NCBI RefSeq assembly: GCF_000376865.1
Contig: NZ_AQXQ01000005.1
Coordinates: 45,208-109,207 of the forward strand
Direction: 5' to 3'
Source of the DNA: Thioalkalivibrio sp. ALJ7
GTDB taxonomy: Bacteria > Pseudomonadota > Gammaproteobacteria > Ectothiorhodospirales > Ectothiorhodospiraceae
DNA: 64,000 nucleotides
A model generated the notes under the pieces. The model worked only from the letters and a program-made list of their open reading frames with translations, was not told the DNA's origin and did not search any database. This document shows positions 37,143 through 46,649 of this stretch, in pieces; position 1 is the stretch's first letter; the number at the start of each line of letters is the position of its first letter. A program made the position numbers and the translations under genes.

Positions 37143-37164
37143 TGCCCGAGAGACGCACAGGGCA

Positions 37165-37851
37165 ATGACTCATCCCGACCCCCGCCATCCGGACTTCCGC
37201 ATGATGCCACCGGTGATCGGCTTCCTGCTGATCACCAACGTCGCCCTGTTTCTGTCCATGCCCTGGCTGGGCGACTGGCTGATCAGCCATTTCGGACTGT
37301 GGCCTATTGGGACACCGGCCACTGTCCATCAGGATGGGGCGTGGATGCGGGTGCCCGATTTCCAGCTCTGGCAGCTGGTGTCGTACGGCTTTTTGCACGG
37401 CGGGACGATCCATCTGTTCGTGAATCTGTTCGCCGTCTGGATGCTGGGGGTTCAGATCGAAAACGCCTGGGGCTCGCGGACCTTCGCGACCTATTTCCTG
37501 CTCTGCGTGATTGGTGCCGGGCTGGTCCAACTGGTGGTGACGGCCTACGGCAACGGCGACATGATCTACCCCACCATTGGAGCTTCGGGCGGGGTCTTCG
37601 GCGTTTTGCTGGCATTCGGGATGATGTTTCCCAACCAGCGCTTGTTCCTGATCTTTCTGCCCATCCCGATCAAGGCGAAGTACTTCGTGATGGCGTATGG
37701 AGCCCTGGAGTTGTATCTGGGGATATCGGGCACCCTGGCCGGGATCGCCCACTTCGCCCACCTGGGTGGGATGGCCTTTGGCTTCCTGCTGATCCAGTAC
37801 TGGCGTGGGCGCTTGCCGATTCGGCCGCGCGAGCGCCGCTTCTGGTGGTGA
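37165..37851 (+). CDS. Rhomboid family intramembrane serine protease
   Basis: A 228-residue inner-membrane protein with six predicted membrane helices that cleaves transmembrane substrates within the bilayer. Catalytic Ser is in IGASGGVFGVLLAFG near residue 137 and the His in AHFAHLGGMAFGFLL near 203; the L1-loop block QLWQLVSYGFLHGG and the NLFAVWMLG helix are family features. The catalytic dyad is complete, so it should be active. No dedicated substrate gene is adjacent. It lies 22 bases after ilvD and converges on galU nine bases away. Confidence 0.92.
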   Translation: MTHPDPRHPDFRMMPPVIGFLLITNVALFLSMPWLGDWLISHFGLWPIGTPATVHQDGAWMRVPDFQLWQLVSYGFLHGGTIHLFVNLFAVWMLGVQIENAWGSRTFATYFLLCVIGAGLVQLVVTAYGNGDMIYPTIGASGGVFGVLLAFGMMFPNQRLFLIFLPIPIKAKYFVMAYGALELYLGISGTLAGIAHFAHLGGMAFGFLLIQYWRGRLPIRPRERRFWW

Positions 37852-37860
37852 AGCCCGCTA

Positions 37861-38748
37861 TTAGCCCGCCGTACGCGTGCGCAGATAGTCCGCGAAATCG
37901 TCTTTGAGTTCCGGGTGGTTAAGTGCGAACTCGACCGTCGCCTCCAGATAGCCCAGCTTGCTACCGCAATCGAATCGGCGGCCCGCGAAGTTGAAGGCAG
38001 TCACCCGTTCCAGTTCGAGCAAACGAGCAATGGCATCGGTCAGCTGGATCTCTCCGCCCGCACCCGGCTCCTGAGTGGCCAGCATCTCGAAAATCTTTGG
38101 CGTCAGGATATAACGCCCGACGACGGCCACGCTGGAAGGGGCTTCGGACGGTTCCGGCTTCTCCACAATCCCTTTCACGTCCCAGCTGCGCGGCCCGGTC
38201 TGAACCGGATCGATGATGCCGTACTGGTGGGTGCGATCTTCCGGGACCTCTTCGACGCCTAGCACGCTACAACCGTGTTGATTGTACTGCTCGACCATCT
38301 GGCGGGTGGCGCCCCCGTTGGTCGATTCAATCAAGTCGTCCGCCAGGATCACCGCGAAAGGCTCATTGCGCACAATAGGATGAGCGCAAGCGACGGCGTG
38401 CCCCAAACCCAGCGCATCCGACTGACGTACGTACACGCAAGTCACCCGCGGCGGCACGATATTGCGCACCTGTTCCAACAGCTCGGTCTTGCCGCGCTCC
38501 TCGAGTTCCATCTCCAACTCGTAGGCCTTGTCGAAATGATCCGGGATGGACCGCTTGTTGCGACCGGTTACGAACACGAGCGTCTCGATCCCCGCCGCAA
38601 CGGCCTCCTCGGCCGCGTACTGGATCAGCGGCTTATCGACGACCGGAAGCATTTCCTTTGGATTCGCCTTGGTTGCAGGCAGAAAACGCGTACCCATCCC
38701 GGCAACGGGGAACACGGCGGTACGGATTGGGGCGTGATTCTGGCTCAT
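37861..38748 (-). CDS. galU: UTP-glucose-1-phosphate uridylyltransferase
   Basis: Makes UDP-glucose for lipopolysaccharide, exopolysaccharide and trehalose synthesis. 295 residues: [22 protein letters not shown] at the N-terminus with the nucleotide loop, [15 protein letters not shown] near 40, ILADDLIES near 132, [15 protein letters not shown] near 168, [12 protein letters not shown] near 195 and [14 protein letters not shown] near 240. These are the GalU class rather than GlmU or RfbA. The upstream 129-base gap to comEA contains a hairpin. The gene is last in the minus-strand run and may be separately transcribed. Confidence 0.95.
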   Translation of the reverse strand: MSQNHAPIRTAVFPVAGMGTRFLPATKANPKEMLPVVDKPLIQYAAEEAVAAGIETLVFVTGRNKRSIPDHFDKAYELEMELEERGKTELLEQVRNIVPPRVTCVYVRQSDALGLGHAVACAHPIVRNEPFAVILADDLIESTNGGATRQMVEQYNQHGCSVLGVEEVPEDRTHQYGIIDPVQTGPRSWDVKGIVEKPEPSEAPSSVAVVGRYILTPKIFEMLATQEPGAGGEIQLTDAIARLLELERVTAFNFAGRRFDCGSKLGYLEATVEFALNHPELKDDFADYLRTRTAG

Positions 38749-38850
38749 TCAATCTCCGGGGCACTCAAGGAAAAAGCGATCAAGGGATCCTTAACCATAA
38801 ACCCCCAGCCCATGCGTCCTGCCGGACCCATCGACCGGGGGCTGCAATCA

Positions 38851-38869
38851 GGCGGCCACGTGTGCCGCC
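38851..38869 (-). terminator. Hairpin after comEA
   Basis: GGCGGC/GCCGCC stem with CACGTG in the centre, nine bases beyond the comEA stop; no T run, so only a weak terminator. Confidence 0.35.
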
Positions 38870-38877
38870 GCGACTAG

Positions 38878-39159
38878 CTACTCGACAACGATACGGTCGA
38901 GATTCATCTCCACCGTGCGTTCGCCAATGCCGGATACCTCCGACAGCGCCTGCACCGAGGCAAAGTCACCATGCGCCTCGCGATGTTCCACGATCGCCTG
39001 TGCCTTGACCGGACCCACGTTGTCCAGCATGGACAGCTCGTCGGCGGATGCGGCATTCAGGTCGATGGGTTGCCCACCGGACGCGGTGAGCATCACCAAC
39101 GGCAGTACGCAGAGTGCGGCCAGGGCCCAGCATTTGGCGCATTGAAAAATCGGTTTCAT
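38878..39159 (-). CDS. comEA: ComEA-like helix-hairpin-helix DNA-binding protein
   Basis: A 93-residue exported protein: hydrophobic N-terminal segment (about residues 9-27, ALAALCVLPLVMLTAS), then one ComEA domain with IDLNAASADELSMLDNVGPV and SEVSGIGERTVEMNLD, two helix-hairpin-helix elements. In transformable bacteria ComEA binds incoming DNA in the periplasm and pulls it in as a ratchet. AGGAGGAT precedes ATG 39159; the open frame upstream is not conserved. It sits between pyrF and galU, apart from comEC, which lies at 55 kb. Because such proteins occur in non-competent bacteria too, a competence role is inference. Confidence 0.87.
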   Translation of the reverse strand: MKPIFQCAKCWALAALCVLPLVMLTASGGQPIDLNAASADELSMLDNVGPVKAQAIVEHREAHGDFASVQALSEVSGIGERTVEMNLDRIVVE

Positions 39160-39259
39160 GAAAATCCTCCTTATCTTCGCTAAGTCATCGGTGCGTCCAT
39201 GCACCAACGGCATCCTAGCGGGATCGATTCCATCCGAAAAGCCCCTGGACCCACAGGCG

Positions 39260-39979
39260 TTATCCGGCGGACCCCAGACGTGAGACGAAAGTCTCCATTG
39301 CGGCCGCCGGATCCGCAGCCCGGGTAATGGGCCGGCCGACCACGATTGCGCTGGCCCCGGCCGCAATCGCCCGCTCCGGGGTCATTACCCGTTTCTGGTC
39401 GTCGTCTCCGGCTCCTTCCAGTCGGATTCCGGGCGTCACCAGCAGGGCCTCGTCTCCCAGCTCCCGTCGTAAAGCGCTTGCCTCCTGGGCCGAGCACACC
39501 AGACCCTCAAGCCCGGCCTGCTTGACGGCCAACTCCCCCAACAGGCTGACCTGATCGGCGGGCGATCGGCTCACGCCTGTTTCGCGCAGGGTCTCGGAGT
39601 CGCTGGAGGTAAGCACGGTCACGGCGAGAAGCGCGGTGGTGTCATTCGTCTCACGCACAGCCTCATGGGCAACCCGCATCATCTCCAGGCCACCACTGGC
39701 GTGGACGTTGATCAGCCACACTCCTTTGCGTGCGGCCGCGCGACAGGCGGCGGCCACCGTGTTCGGGATATCGTGAAACTTCAGGTCCAGAAAAACCCGG
39801 AATCCCAGGTCATGCAGCCGCTGCACAAGGTCGGGGCCGGCGACCACAAAGAGCTCGAATCCCACCTTCAGCGCGCATTGCCGCGGGTCCAGCTGTCCAG
39901 CAAAACGCAGGGCGGCGTCCGCATCCGGAAAGTCGAGAGCTACGATCAAGCGGGTCGCAGGTTCCAGGGATGGGTTCAT
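39260..39979 (-). CDS. pyrF: Orotidine 5'-phosphate decarboxylase
   Basis: Last step of UMP synthesis. 239 residues, TIM barrel: [16 protein letters not shown] near 11, [16 protein letters not shown] near 37, the catalytic [15 protein letters not shown] near 63, NVHASGG near 90 and VTPGIR near 180. Start ATG 39979 shares one base with the lapB stop (TGATG), the lapA-lapB-pyrF order being conserved in gammaproteobacteria. A TTG just before it belongs to the same frame but is unlikely to be used. Confidence 0.95.
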   Translation of the reverse strand: MNPSLEPATRLIVALDFPDADAALRFAGQLDPRQCALKVGFELFVVAGPDLVQRLHDLGFRVFLDLKFHDIPNTVAAACRAAARKGVWLINVHASGGLEMMRVAHEAVRETNDTTALLAVTVLTSSDSETLRETGVSRSPADQVSLLGELAVKQAGLEGLVCSAQEASALRRELGDEALLVTPGIRLEGAGDDDQKRVMTPERAIAAGASAIVVGRPITRAADPAAAMETFVSRLGSAG

Positions 39980-41208
39980 CAATTGGAGCTCCCTTCGCGG
40001 ATGAGCGCCTCCTCGGCGGCCTCCGTCGTTTGATCAATGTCGAAATCCAGGCCGCGCAACGTGTCCCAACGACGACAGCTGGGGCACTGCCACACATGCG
40101 CCCGCCCCTGATAACCGCAGTTCACACACTGGTACAGGTGCTGACTACCCAGTTGGTCCGCCAATGCCTTTTCAAACGCCGAAAATTCGGCGCTGTATTG
40201 CTGCACCGCTGGAAGGATCTTCATCCAGCGTACCGCCTCGAGCAGGCCCGATGTCGGGACCGGACGCTGCGACAGGATCATACCCAGTTCGGCCAGTGCC
40301 GCATCCAGGCGACCGGTGCGGCGGTAAAGTCGCATCAACGCAATACGGGCCATGGTGATACCACGGGCCCGTGCAAGCTCGTCCAAAAGCTCTTCCAATT
40401 GACCGAGGCGATTCTCGCCCGGGAGTGCCTGGTGAAGCCGCTCCAGGCGCGGCACCAGCAAAGGAGCCAACTGCGGGGTCCGAGCCACCGCATCGCGCCC
40501 GAAACGGATTGCCTCTCGAACCTCGTCCCGCCGTGCAGCGATCTCCGACTGGATTAACAGTGCCCGCGACAGACCGGGAACCAGGGCCTCTGCCTGCGCG
40601 GCCCGTGACCGGGCCGCGTCCCAATCCTCTTTCTCCAGCGCGATCTGTGCGAGCTCGCAATGATAGTGAGCAATCCGCTGTTGCTCATGCGGAACGCCAT
40701 GAGCCTTTAGACGATCCCCTACCTCAATCGCCCTTTCCCACTCCCTTTGCGTTTCGTACACCTGCCGCAACCCTTCCAGAGCGGCGACCGCCTGGTGGGG
40801 AGAGTCGGCCAGCTCTCGGAAAACTGCCTCCGCCCGGTCAAGCACTCCGGCAAGAAGGAAATCCTCTCCCAACTCACACAGGGCTTGGGCACGTTGGGAT
40901 GCCGGCAAGGTGGGGCGAGCAACGAGGTTTTGATGAATCCGTATGGCGCGGTCGACTTCTCCCCGGCGCCGAAACAACCGGCCCAGAATGACGTGCGTCT
41001 CGAAGGTCTCGTGATCCACCTCCACCATCTCGATGAAGGCCTGCAGGGCATCATCGGTACGATCATCCAGCAGGTGCCGCACCCCTTCCAGATAGCGGTC
41101 CAGCGAAGGTTCCGGTTCCTCACGGTCTTCCGGGACGCCATAGCGCGCCAGCCACCAACCGCTTGCGGCCGCGATGGGGAGCAGCAGCCAAAACCAGTCG
41201 TCAATCAT
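39979..41208 (-). CDS. lapB: Lipopolysaccharide assembly protein LapB
   Basis: Inner-membrane-anchored TPR protein that controls LpxC turnover through FtsH and coordinates lipopolysaccharide synthesis and transport. 409 residues: an N-terminal anchor ([19 protein letters not shown]), about seven TPR-like repeats (residues 35-340), and a C-terminal rubredoxin-type metal site [20 protein letters not shown]. The second Cys pair reads CPSC, so the site is complete. ATG 41208 aligns with the E. coli start. It follows lapA by 69 bases and overlaps pyrF by one base. Confidence 0.93.
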   Translation of the reverse strand: MIDDWFWLLLPIAAASGWWLARYGVPEDREEPEPSLDRYLEGVRHLLDDRTDDALQAFIEMVEVDHETFETHVILGRLFRRRGEVDRAIRIHQNLVARPTLPASQRAQALCELGEDFLLAGVLDRAEAVFRELADSPHQAVAALEGLRQVYETQREWERAIEVGDRLKAHGVPHEQQRIAHYHCELAQIALEKEDWDAARSRAAQAEALVPGLSRALLIQSEIAARRDEVREAIRFGRDAVARTPQLAPLLVPRLERLHQALPGENRLGQLEELLDELARARGITMARIALMRLYRRTGRLDAALAELGMILSQRPVPTSGLLEAVRWMKILPAVQQYSAEFSAFEKALADQLGSQHLYQCVNCGYQGRAHVWQCPSCRRWDTLRGLDFDIDQTTEAAEEALIREGSSN

Positions 41209-41277
41209 GGGGTGGGGAATTCCCGGGTGCGAGCAACACGATGAGTGTGACCACGGATCGCATGCAGCAACGCGCGA

Positions 41278-41595
41278 CTAGTAGAAGTCCCGCATGGGAG
41301 CGGTACGCAGTTGTTCCACCTCAACCTTGAGGGCGTGGTTTTGTTCACGCAGCTGGGCAATCTTCTGCCGCAGGCGACGCAGACGCAGCCAAAGGATCAG
41401 CGAAGCAATGGCGACCCCGAACAGGGCCGAGATACCAAGCAGCACCACCAAGGGTGCCTCGATGCGGACACCCGGCAGGGCCAGTGTGACCAGCTCTTCA
41501 TTCAGTACAACGAGGATGCCCACCGCCGAAGAAATCACGATGAGCGCGGCAAAAGCCACGATATTGCGGATCTGCTGACGACGACGATCGTCCAT
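41278..41595 (-). CDS. lapA: Lipopolysaccharide assembly protein LapA (DUF1049)
   Basis: A 105-residue inner-membrane protein with two helices (about residues 12-30 and 47-69, LVVLLGISALFGVAIASLILWL) followed by a basic coiled coil (RLRRLRQKIAQLREQNHALKVE type). It works with LapB in lipopolysaccharide assembly. The gene lies 10 bases after ihfB and 69 bases before lapB, the conserved order, so it is likely part of the rpsA-ihfB-lapA-lapB transcript. The length is typical. Confidence 0.92.
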   Translation of the reverse strand: MDDRRRQQIRNIVAFAALIVISSAVGILVVLNEELVTLALPGVRIEAPLVVLLGISALFGVAIASLILWLRLRRLRQKIAQLREQNHALKVEVEQLRTAPMRDFY

Positions 41596-41605
41596 CGACG
41601 GTCGC

Positions 41606-41902
41606 CTAATCGTTTCCGTCTGCCGAACCGTTTACCCGTTCACGCAGTTCCTTGCCGGGCTTGAAATGAGGGACATGTTTGCCGGGCAGGGCCACGCCCT
41701 CTCCCGTTTTCGGATTGCGTCCCAGCCGCGGGGGCCGGAAATGCAGGGAAAAACTACCGAAGCCACGGATCTCCACCCGTTGACCATTGGCCAAGGCATG
41801 ACTCATCCGTTCGAGTAATGCCTTCACCGACATCTCGACATCCCTGGCAGGCAGGTGCGGCGATTTACGGGCGAGGTTCTCGATCAATTCCGATTTGGTC
41901 AT
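41606..41902 (-). CDS. ihfB: Integration host factor subunit beta
   Basis: DNA-bending architectural protein; heterodimer with IhfA. 98 residues: [11 protein letters not shown] start, helical dimer core, [16 protein letters not shown], and the DNA-contacting arm with [20 protein letters not shown]. The Pro at the arm tip that intercalates DNA is kept (GRNPKTG). It lies 94 bases after rpsA beyond a terminator-type hairpin, so it may need read-through or its own promoter. IhfA is encoded elsewhere. Confidence 0.95.
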   Translation of the reverse strand: MTKSELIENLARKSPHLPARDVEMSVKALLERMSHALANGQRVEIRGFGSFSLHFRPPRLGRNPKTGEGVALPGKHVPHFKPGKELRERVNGSADGND

Positions 41903-41951
41903 CTGGCACTCGTCACAGACTAGGAAATTATCCGGTTTCCCGGTACAAAAT

Positions 41952-41981
41952 GGCCCACGACACCCCGCGGCGTCGTGGGCC
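41952..41981 (-). terminator. rpsA terminator/attenuator
   Basis: A 10-bp perfect stem (GGCCCACGAC / GTCGTGGGCC) around a 10-base loop, 15 bases after the rpsA stop, followed on the minus strand by ATTTTG. Confidence 0.75.
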
Positions 41982-41996
41982 TGATCAGAGCGGGCT

Positions 41997-43667
41997 TTAG
42001 TCGTTCTTGCCCATCTGTTCCTTCAGCAGATCGCCCAGGGTCGTACCACCACCCGCGTTGCTGCCGTAGTCGGAGACCATTTCGGCTTCCTCGGCACGAT
42101 CCTTCGCCTTAATCGAAAGGCTGATGGCACGGGTCTTCTTGTCGACACCCATGAACTTCGCCTCGACCGTCTCGCCGACCTTCAGCACGGTGCTGGCATC
42201 TTCCACACGGTCCTGGGAGATATCCGACGCACGCAGGATGCCGTCGATCCCATCGGCCAGCTCGATCACGGCGGCCTTGGCGTCCACTTCCTTGACGGTA
42301 CCGGACACGATACTGCCCTTGCTGTGTTCCGCCACGAAGTTGGCAAACGGGTCACGATCCAGCTGCTTCAGGCCCAGGGAGATGCGCTCACGCTCGGGAT
42401 CCACGGACAGGACCACCGCCTCGACCTCGTCGCCCTTCTTGAAGTTGCGGATCGCCTCTTCACCGGCTTCATGCCAGGACAGGTCGGACAGATGAATCAG
42501 GCCATCGATGCCGCCGTCCAGGCCGACAAACACACCGAAGTCGGTGATGGACTTGATCTGGCCATGGACCTTCTCGCCACGATTGTGGTTGGCTGCGAAG
42601 TCGTCCCACGGGTTGGACTGGCACTGTTTCATGCCCAGCGAGATGCGGCGACGCTCTTCGTCCAGGTCCAGGATCATGACCTCGACCTCGTCGCCGATTG
42701 CCACCATCTTGCCCGGATTCACGTTCTTGTTGGTCCAGTCCATCTCGGACACGTGCACCAGGCCTTCCACGCCGTCTTCGATTTCTACGAAGCAGCCGTA
42801 GTCGGTGATGTTGGTGACCTTGCCGAAGATGCGGGTGCCGGTCGGATAACGGCGGGTGATGTTCTCCCACGGATCCTCGCCCAGCTGCTTCAGGCCCAGC
42901 GATACGCGCATGCGCTCGCGGTCAAACTTCAGCACCTTGACTTCGACTTCCTGGCCGATCTCGACCACGTCGGACGGATGCTTCACACGCTTCCAGGCCA
43001 TATCCGTAATGTGCAGCAGGCCGTCGATACCGCCCAGATCCAGGAACGCACCGTAGTCGGTGAGGTTCTTGACGATGCCCTTGACCTGCGCGCCTTCCTG
43101 CAGATTCTTCAGCAGTTCTTCGCGTTCGGCGCTGTATTCCTGCTCGACCACGGCGCGACGCGACACGACCACGTTATTGCGGCGACGGTCGAGCTTGATG
43201 AGCTTGAATTCCAGCTCTTTGCCTTCCAGATACGCGGTATCGCGCACCGGGCGGACATCCACGAGCGAACCCGGAAGGAATGCACGAATGTCACCCAGCT
43301 CGACGGTGTAGCCGCCCTTGACCTTGCCGGAGATCTTGCCGGTGACGTACTGCTCTTCTTCCATGGCCCCTTCAAGACGGTCCCAGGCCTTGGCCCGCTT
43401 GGCCTTCTCGCGCGACATGCGCGTCTCGCCGAAACCGTCTTCCGGGGTCTCGAGAGCCACTTCGACGACATCGCCGACCTTGACCTCGAGCTCACCCTCG
43501 TCGTTCATGAACTGCTCGGTGGGAATGACCCCCTCGGATTTCAAGCCGGCGTTCACCACGACGACTTCCGGGGTGACCTCAATGACGGTAGCACTGAGGA
43601 TGGCACCCGGCTGCATCTGGGTGTAGGCCATGCTCTCTTCGAGCAGTTGCGCGAAACTTTCACTCAT
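41997..43667 (-). CDS. rpsA: 30S ribosomal protein S1
   Basis: mRNA-binding ribosomal protein needed for initiation on structured or weak-SD messages. 556 residues (E. coli 557), six S1 repeats; typical repeat cores include [39 protein letters not shown] and [19 protein letters not shown]. The first two repeats are the diverged ribosome-anchoring type. The leader lacks a good Shine-Dalgarno before ATG 43667 and has a hairpin at 43698-43716, which fits known autogenous control of rpsA. It lies 85 bases after cmk, the conserved order. Confidence 0.97.
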   Translation of the reverse strand: MSESFAQLLEESMAYTQMQPGAILSATVIEVTPEVVVVNAGLKSEGVIPTEQFMNDEGELEVKVGDVVEVALETPEDGFGETRMSREKAKRAKAWDRLEGAMEEEQYVTGKISGKVKGGYTVELGDIRAFLPGSLVDVRPVRDTAYLEGKELEFKLIKLDRRRNNVVVSRRAVVEQEYSAEREELLKNLQEGAQVKGIVKNLTDYGAFLDLGGIDGLLHITDMAWKRVKHPSDVVEIGQEVEVKVLKFDRERMRVSLGLKQLGEDPWENITRRYPTGTRIFGKVTNITDYGCFVEIEDGVEGLVHVSEMDWTNKNVNPGKMVAIGDEVEVMILDLDEERRRISLGMKQCQSNPWDDFAANHNRGEKVHGQIKSITDFGVFVGLDGGIDGLIHLSDLSWHEAGEEAIRNFKKGDEVEAVVLSVDPERERISLGLKQLDRDPFANFVAEHSKGSIVSGTVKEVDAKAAVIELADGIDGILRASDISQDRVEDASTVLKVGETVEAKFMGVDKKTRAISLSIKAKDRAEEAEMVSDYGSNAGGGTTLGDLLKEQMGKND

Positions 43668-43697
43668 GGATTTGTGAACCTGTGGTTTAACAAATGC

Positions 43698-43716
43698 TTG
43701 CAGAAACTTCCTGCAA
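43698..43716 (-). promoter_or_regulatory. Hairpin in the rpsA leader
   Basis: TTGCAG/CTGCAA stem with a 7-base loop, 31-49 bases before the rpsA ATG. E. coli rpsA is translated from a structured leader without a strong Shine-Dalgarno and is repressed by S1; this leader has the same two properties. Confidence 0.35.
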
Positions 43717-43752
43717 CCAGTTCTAGACGTTTATGATCCCGCTTCCGACGGC

Positions 43753-44460
43753 TTATTCCGCGGGGCGGGGGCTTGGTTCCGGGAGTACGTCCCGGAGGCG
43801 CTCCAGGATCATGTCCACCACGCCAACGATGTCGAGGTCCGTGGTATCCAGTTCCCAGGCATCTTCGGCGGGCTTGAGGGGGGCCACGCTACGCTCGCGG
43901 TCGCGGCGGTCACGCGCCTCCATCTCGTCCTGAAGGGCGGAGAGATTAGCACTAAGTCCTTGTTCCTTCAACTGCATGTAACGTCGCCGGGCACGCTCCT
44001 CGGCGGAGGCCGTCAGGAACACCTTCAGGTCCGCGTCGGGGAAGACCACCGTGCCCATATCGCGCCCATCGGCCACCAGCCCTGGGGCCTTTGCAAAGCC
44101 CCGCTGACGCGCCAGTAGCGCCTCGCGAACCGCCGGAATGGCCGCGATTTGAGAGGCGTCGCTTCCCGCCTGTTCCGTCCGCAGAAGCTGATCCACCGAG
44201 GCCCCTTCCAGCAAGGTATTCACGGCGGTCGCGTCCTGATTGACCTCGAAATCGACATCCAGGCCGGCGGCAAGCCGCGTCAATGCGACCTTGTCGGTCA
44301 ATTCGACCCCGTGCTGGCGCGCGGCCAGTCCGACCAGACGATAAAGCGCACCGCTATCCAGTAGATGCCAACCCATCGCGGCCGCCACGCGCATGCACAC
44401 GGTGCCTTTGCCCGCCCCACCAGGGCCGTCGATGGTCAGGATAGGAATCGCGGCACTCAT
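43753..44460 (-). CDS. cmk: Cytidylate kinase
   Basis: Phosphorylates CMP and dCMP to diphosphates. 235 residues: P-loop TIDGPGGAGKGTVCMRVA near residue 9, LLDSGALYRLVGLAA near 35, and GLVADGRDMGTVVFPDAD near 120 with the CMP-binding Asp, followed by KVFLTASAEERARRRY. ATG 44460 overlaps the aroA stop by four bases (ATGA); the frame is open 25 codons higher inside aroA but is not conserved. The aroA-cmk-rpsA order is standard in this class. Confidence 0.95.
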   Translation of the reverse strand: MSAAIPILTIDGPGGAGKGTVCMRVAAAMGWHLLDSGALYRLVGLAARQHGVELTDKVALTRLAAGLDVDFEVNQDATAVNTLLEGASVDQLLRTEQAGSDASQIAAIPAVREALLARQRGFAKAPGLVADGRDMGTVVFPDADLKVFLTASAEERARRRYMQLKEQGLSANLSALQDEMEARDRRDRERSVAPLKPAEDAWELDTTDLDIVGVVDMILERLRDVLPEPSPRPAE

Positions 44461-45761
44461 ACCACCTCCAGCTGCAATCCGGCCGTGCGGGCCAATTCGA
44501 CAAAACCGGGGAATGAGGTCCCCACGTTGGAGCAATCGCGGATGCGGATTGGCGCGTCAGCACGCAACCCCGCCATCGCGAACGACATCGCAATGCGGTG
44601 ATCGCCATGGCTGTCCACGTCGCCTCCGGTGAAACCCTTTCCGCCCTGGATGCGAATCCCATCCGGCTGCACTGCGCACTCCACACCCAGTGCGGCCAGG
44701 CCGTCTGCCATCACCTGGATGCGGTCACTCTCCTTCACCCGCAGTTCTTCGGCCCCGGTCAGCACCGTCTCACCCTCGGCACAGGCGGCCGCCACGAAGA
44801 GCGCGGGGAACTCGTCGATCGCCAGGGGTACCAGGTCCTCGGGAATCTGGATGCCTTTGAGCGCGGCGGCCTCGACTTCCAGATCGGCCACGGGCTCACC
44901 ACCTGCCTCGCGCTCGTCGAGCACTCGGATTTCCGCGCCCATCAGGCGCAGAATATCGATCACACCGGTGCGGGTCGGGTTGATCCCAACATGCTCCAGG
45001 CGCATCCGCGAGCCAGCAGCGATGGAGGCCCCGACCAGGAAGAACGCCGCCGAGGAGATGTCCGCCGGCACATCTACGGGACTCGCGACCAGCTGGCCGC
45101 CGCCCTCGACACAGGCCCGCGGCCCGTCCCGCTCGACGGGATAACCGAAGCCGGCCAGCATCCGCTCGGTATGATCGCGAGTCGGTGCGGGCTCGGTGAC
45201 GCAGGTGCGACCCTCCGCCCACAACCCGGCGAGCAGGAGCGCAGATTTCACCTGCGCACTGGCCACCTTGAGTACATGATCCGTGCCCCGCAGCGGCGCA
45301 CCGCCGTGGATCCGCAGCGGCGGCGTACCGGCCTCGCTGGTATCGATCCGCGCGCCCATTAACGCCAGCGGATCGGTGACCCGTCGCATCGGCCGCCCGG
45401 TCAGGGAGCGGTCCCCAACCAATTCGCTGTCAAACGCCTGACCGGCCAGCACACCGCATAGCAGGCGCATCGCGGTTCCCGAGTTCCCCATGTCGAGGGC
45501 CACCGCTGGTGCCTGCAAGCCACGCAGACCGGCACCTTGGATACGCACATCGCCAGGCCCGGTACGCTCAATGGTTACGCCCATGGCACGAAAGGCCTCC
45601 AGCGTGGCGATGCAATCCGCCCCTTCGAGAAAGCCGGTCACGCGCGTTTCGCCCTCTGCCAGGGCCCCCAGCATGATCGAACGATGAGAGATGGACTTGT
45701 CGCCCGGCACGCGGGCGCGGCCCGCGAGCTGCCCACCGGGCTGTACGGTAAAGGTATTCAT
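44457..45761 (-). CDS. aroA: 3-phosphoshikimate 1-carboxyvinyltransferase (EPSP synthase, class II type)
   Basis: Sixth step of the shikimate pathway: transfers enolpyruvyl from PEP to shikimate-3-phosphate. 434 residues. Motifs RVPGDKSISHRS near 18, LDMGNSGTAMRLL near 90, SLTGRPMRRVTDPL near 120, SAQVKSALLLAGLWAEG near 165, RDHTERMLAGFG and EELRVKESDRI near 345 are those of class II enzymes (Bacillus/Agrobacterium-like), unlike E. coli AroA. The Gly in GNSGT is kept, where the strongly glyphosate-insensitive CP4 enzyme has Ala. In Pseudomonas this gene is fused to tyrA; here it is a separate gene starting six bases after the tyrA stop. It overlaps cmk. Confidence 0.95.
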   Translation of the reverse strand: MNTFTVQPGGQLAGRARVPGDKSISHRSIMLGALAEGETRVTGFLEGADCIATLEAFRAMGVTIERTGPGDVRIQGAGLRGLQAPAVALDMGNSGTAMRLLCGVLAGQAFDSELVGDRSLTGRPMRRVTDPLALMGARIDTSEAGTPPLRIHGGAPLRGTDHVLKVASAQVKSALLLAGLWAEGRTCVTEPAPTRDHTERMLAGFGYPVERDGPRACVEGGGQLVASPVDVPADISSAAFFLVGASIAAGSRMRLEHVGINPTRTGVIDILRLMGAEIRVLDEREAGGEPVADLEVEAAALKGIQIPEDLVPLAIDEFPALFVAAACAEGETVLTGAEELRVKESDRIQVMADGLAALGVECAVQPDGIRIQGGKGFTGGDVDSHGDHRIAMSFAMAGLRADAPIRIRDCSNVGTSFPGFVELARTAGLQLEVV

Positions 45762-45767
45762 TGGTTA

Positions 45768-46649
45768 TCAGGTATCCAGTTGTGCATCCGCAGGGTCGCA
45801 GAGGCGATCGCGGGTTTCCTTGGCATGTTCGAAGTTTTGTTCGATTTGGGCGGCATCGCCTCGCTCGATCGCGGCGCGCAACGTCTCCAGATCGGCCTGA
45901 TAATGGCGGATGACCTCGAGTATGGCCTCGCGATTGGCGAGGCAGATATCACGCCAGACCACCGGGTCACTGGAGGCGATGCGGGTAAAGTCGCGAAAGC
46001 CCCCGGCTGCGTAATGAAAGATCTCGTCACGCTCGCTCATGTTCGAAAGCGAGGACACCAGCGTAAAGGCCAGGACATGGGGCAGATGGCTGGTCGCGGC
46101 CAGTACCCGATCGTGGTGCGCCGGGGTCATGTATTCCACCCGAGCCCCCGCAGCCTGCCACATCGCCGCGACCCGGTCGGTCGCGAGGGGATTGGTGGCA
46201 TCCGCCGGGGTCAGGATCACTAGGCGCTCGCGGAACAGGCTGGAAAATGCCGCCCCTACCCCGCTTTTCTCCGTGCCCGCGATGGGATGCCCCGGGACAA
46301 AGCCACGCGGGACCTCGCCAAACCCGGCACCGACGGCGTCGATCACCGCCTGCTTGCTGCTACCCACGTCGGTCAAAGGGCTGCCCTCCGGCCAAGCGTC
46401 CGCGAGATCACGGGCCAGTGGTTCCATCGCGCCCAGCGGCACCGCCAAGACGCCCATGTCGGCGCCTTCGGCGGCCTCCGCCACGTCGGTGGTCCAGCGA
46501 TCAATAACGCCTAGGCGCTGCGCCTCGCGCAGGTTGTCGGCATTGCGCGAACAGCCAACGACTTCGCGCACCGCCCCCGCCTCGCGCAGAGCCAGCGCAA
46601 GCGATCCCCCGATCAGCCCCACACCAAAGATGACGAGCCGTTCGATCAC
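45768..46649 (-). CDS. tyrA: Prephenate dehydrogenase
   Basis: NAD(P)-dependent oxidation of prephenate (or arogenate) toward tyrosine. 293 residues: nucleotide fold VIFGVGLIGGSLALALRE at the N-terminus, LTDVGSSKQAVIDAV near 90, the catalytic His in GFVPGHPIAGTEKSGVGAA near 117, and SHLPHVLAFTLVSSL near 185. It has no chorismate mutase or ACT domain, so tyrosine feedback may act differently. ATG 46649 overlaps the hisC stop by four bases. Whether prephenate or arogenate is preferred cannot be told from sequence. Confidence 0.93.
   Translation of the reverse strand: MIERLVIFGVGLIGGSLALALREAGAVREVVGCSRNADNLREAQRLGVIDRWTTDVAEAAEGADMGVLAVPLGAMEPLARDLADAWPEGSPLTDVGSSKQAVIDAVGAGFGEVPRGFVPGHPIAGTEKSGVGAAFSSLFRERLVILTPADATNPLATDRVAAMWQAAGARVEYMTPAHHDRVLAATSHLPHVLAFTLVSSLSNMSERDEIFHYAAGGFRDFTRIASSDPVVWRDICLANREAILEVIRHYQADLETLRAAIERGDAAQIEQNFEHAKETRDRLCDPADAQLDT

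Noticed and set aside
42324..43736. 470-residue open frame opposite rpsA
   Set aside because: Antisense shadow of the repetitive S1 domains; no motifs.
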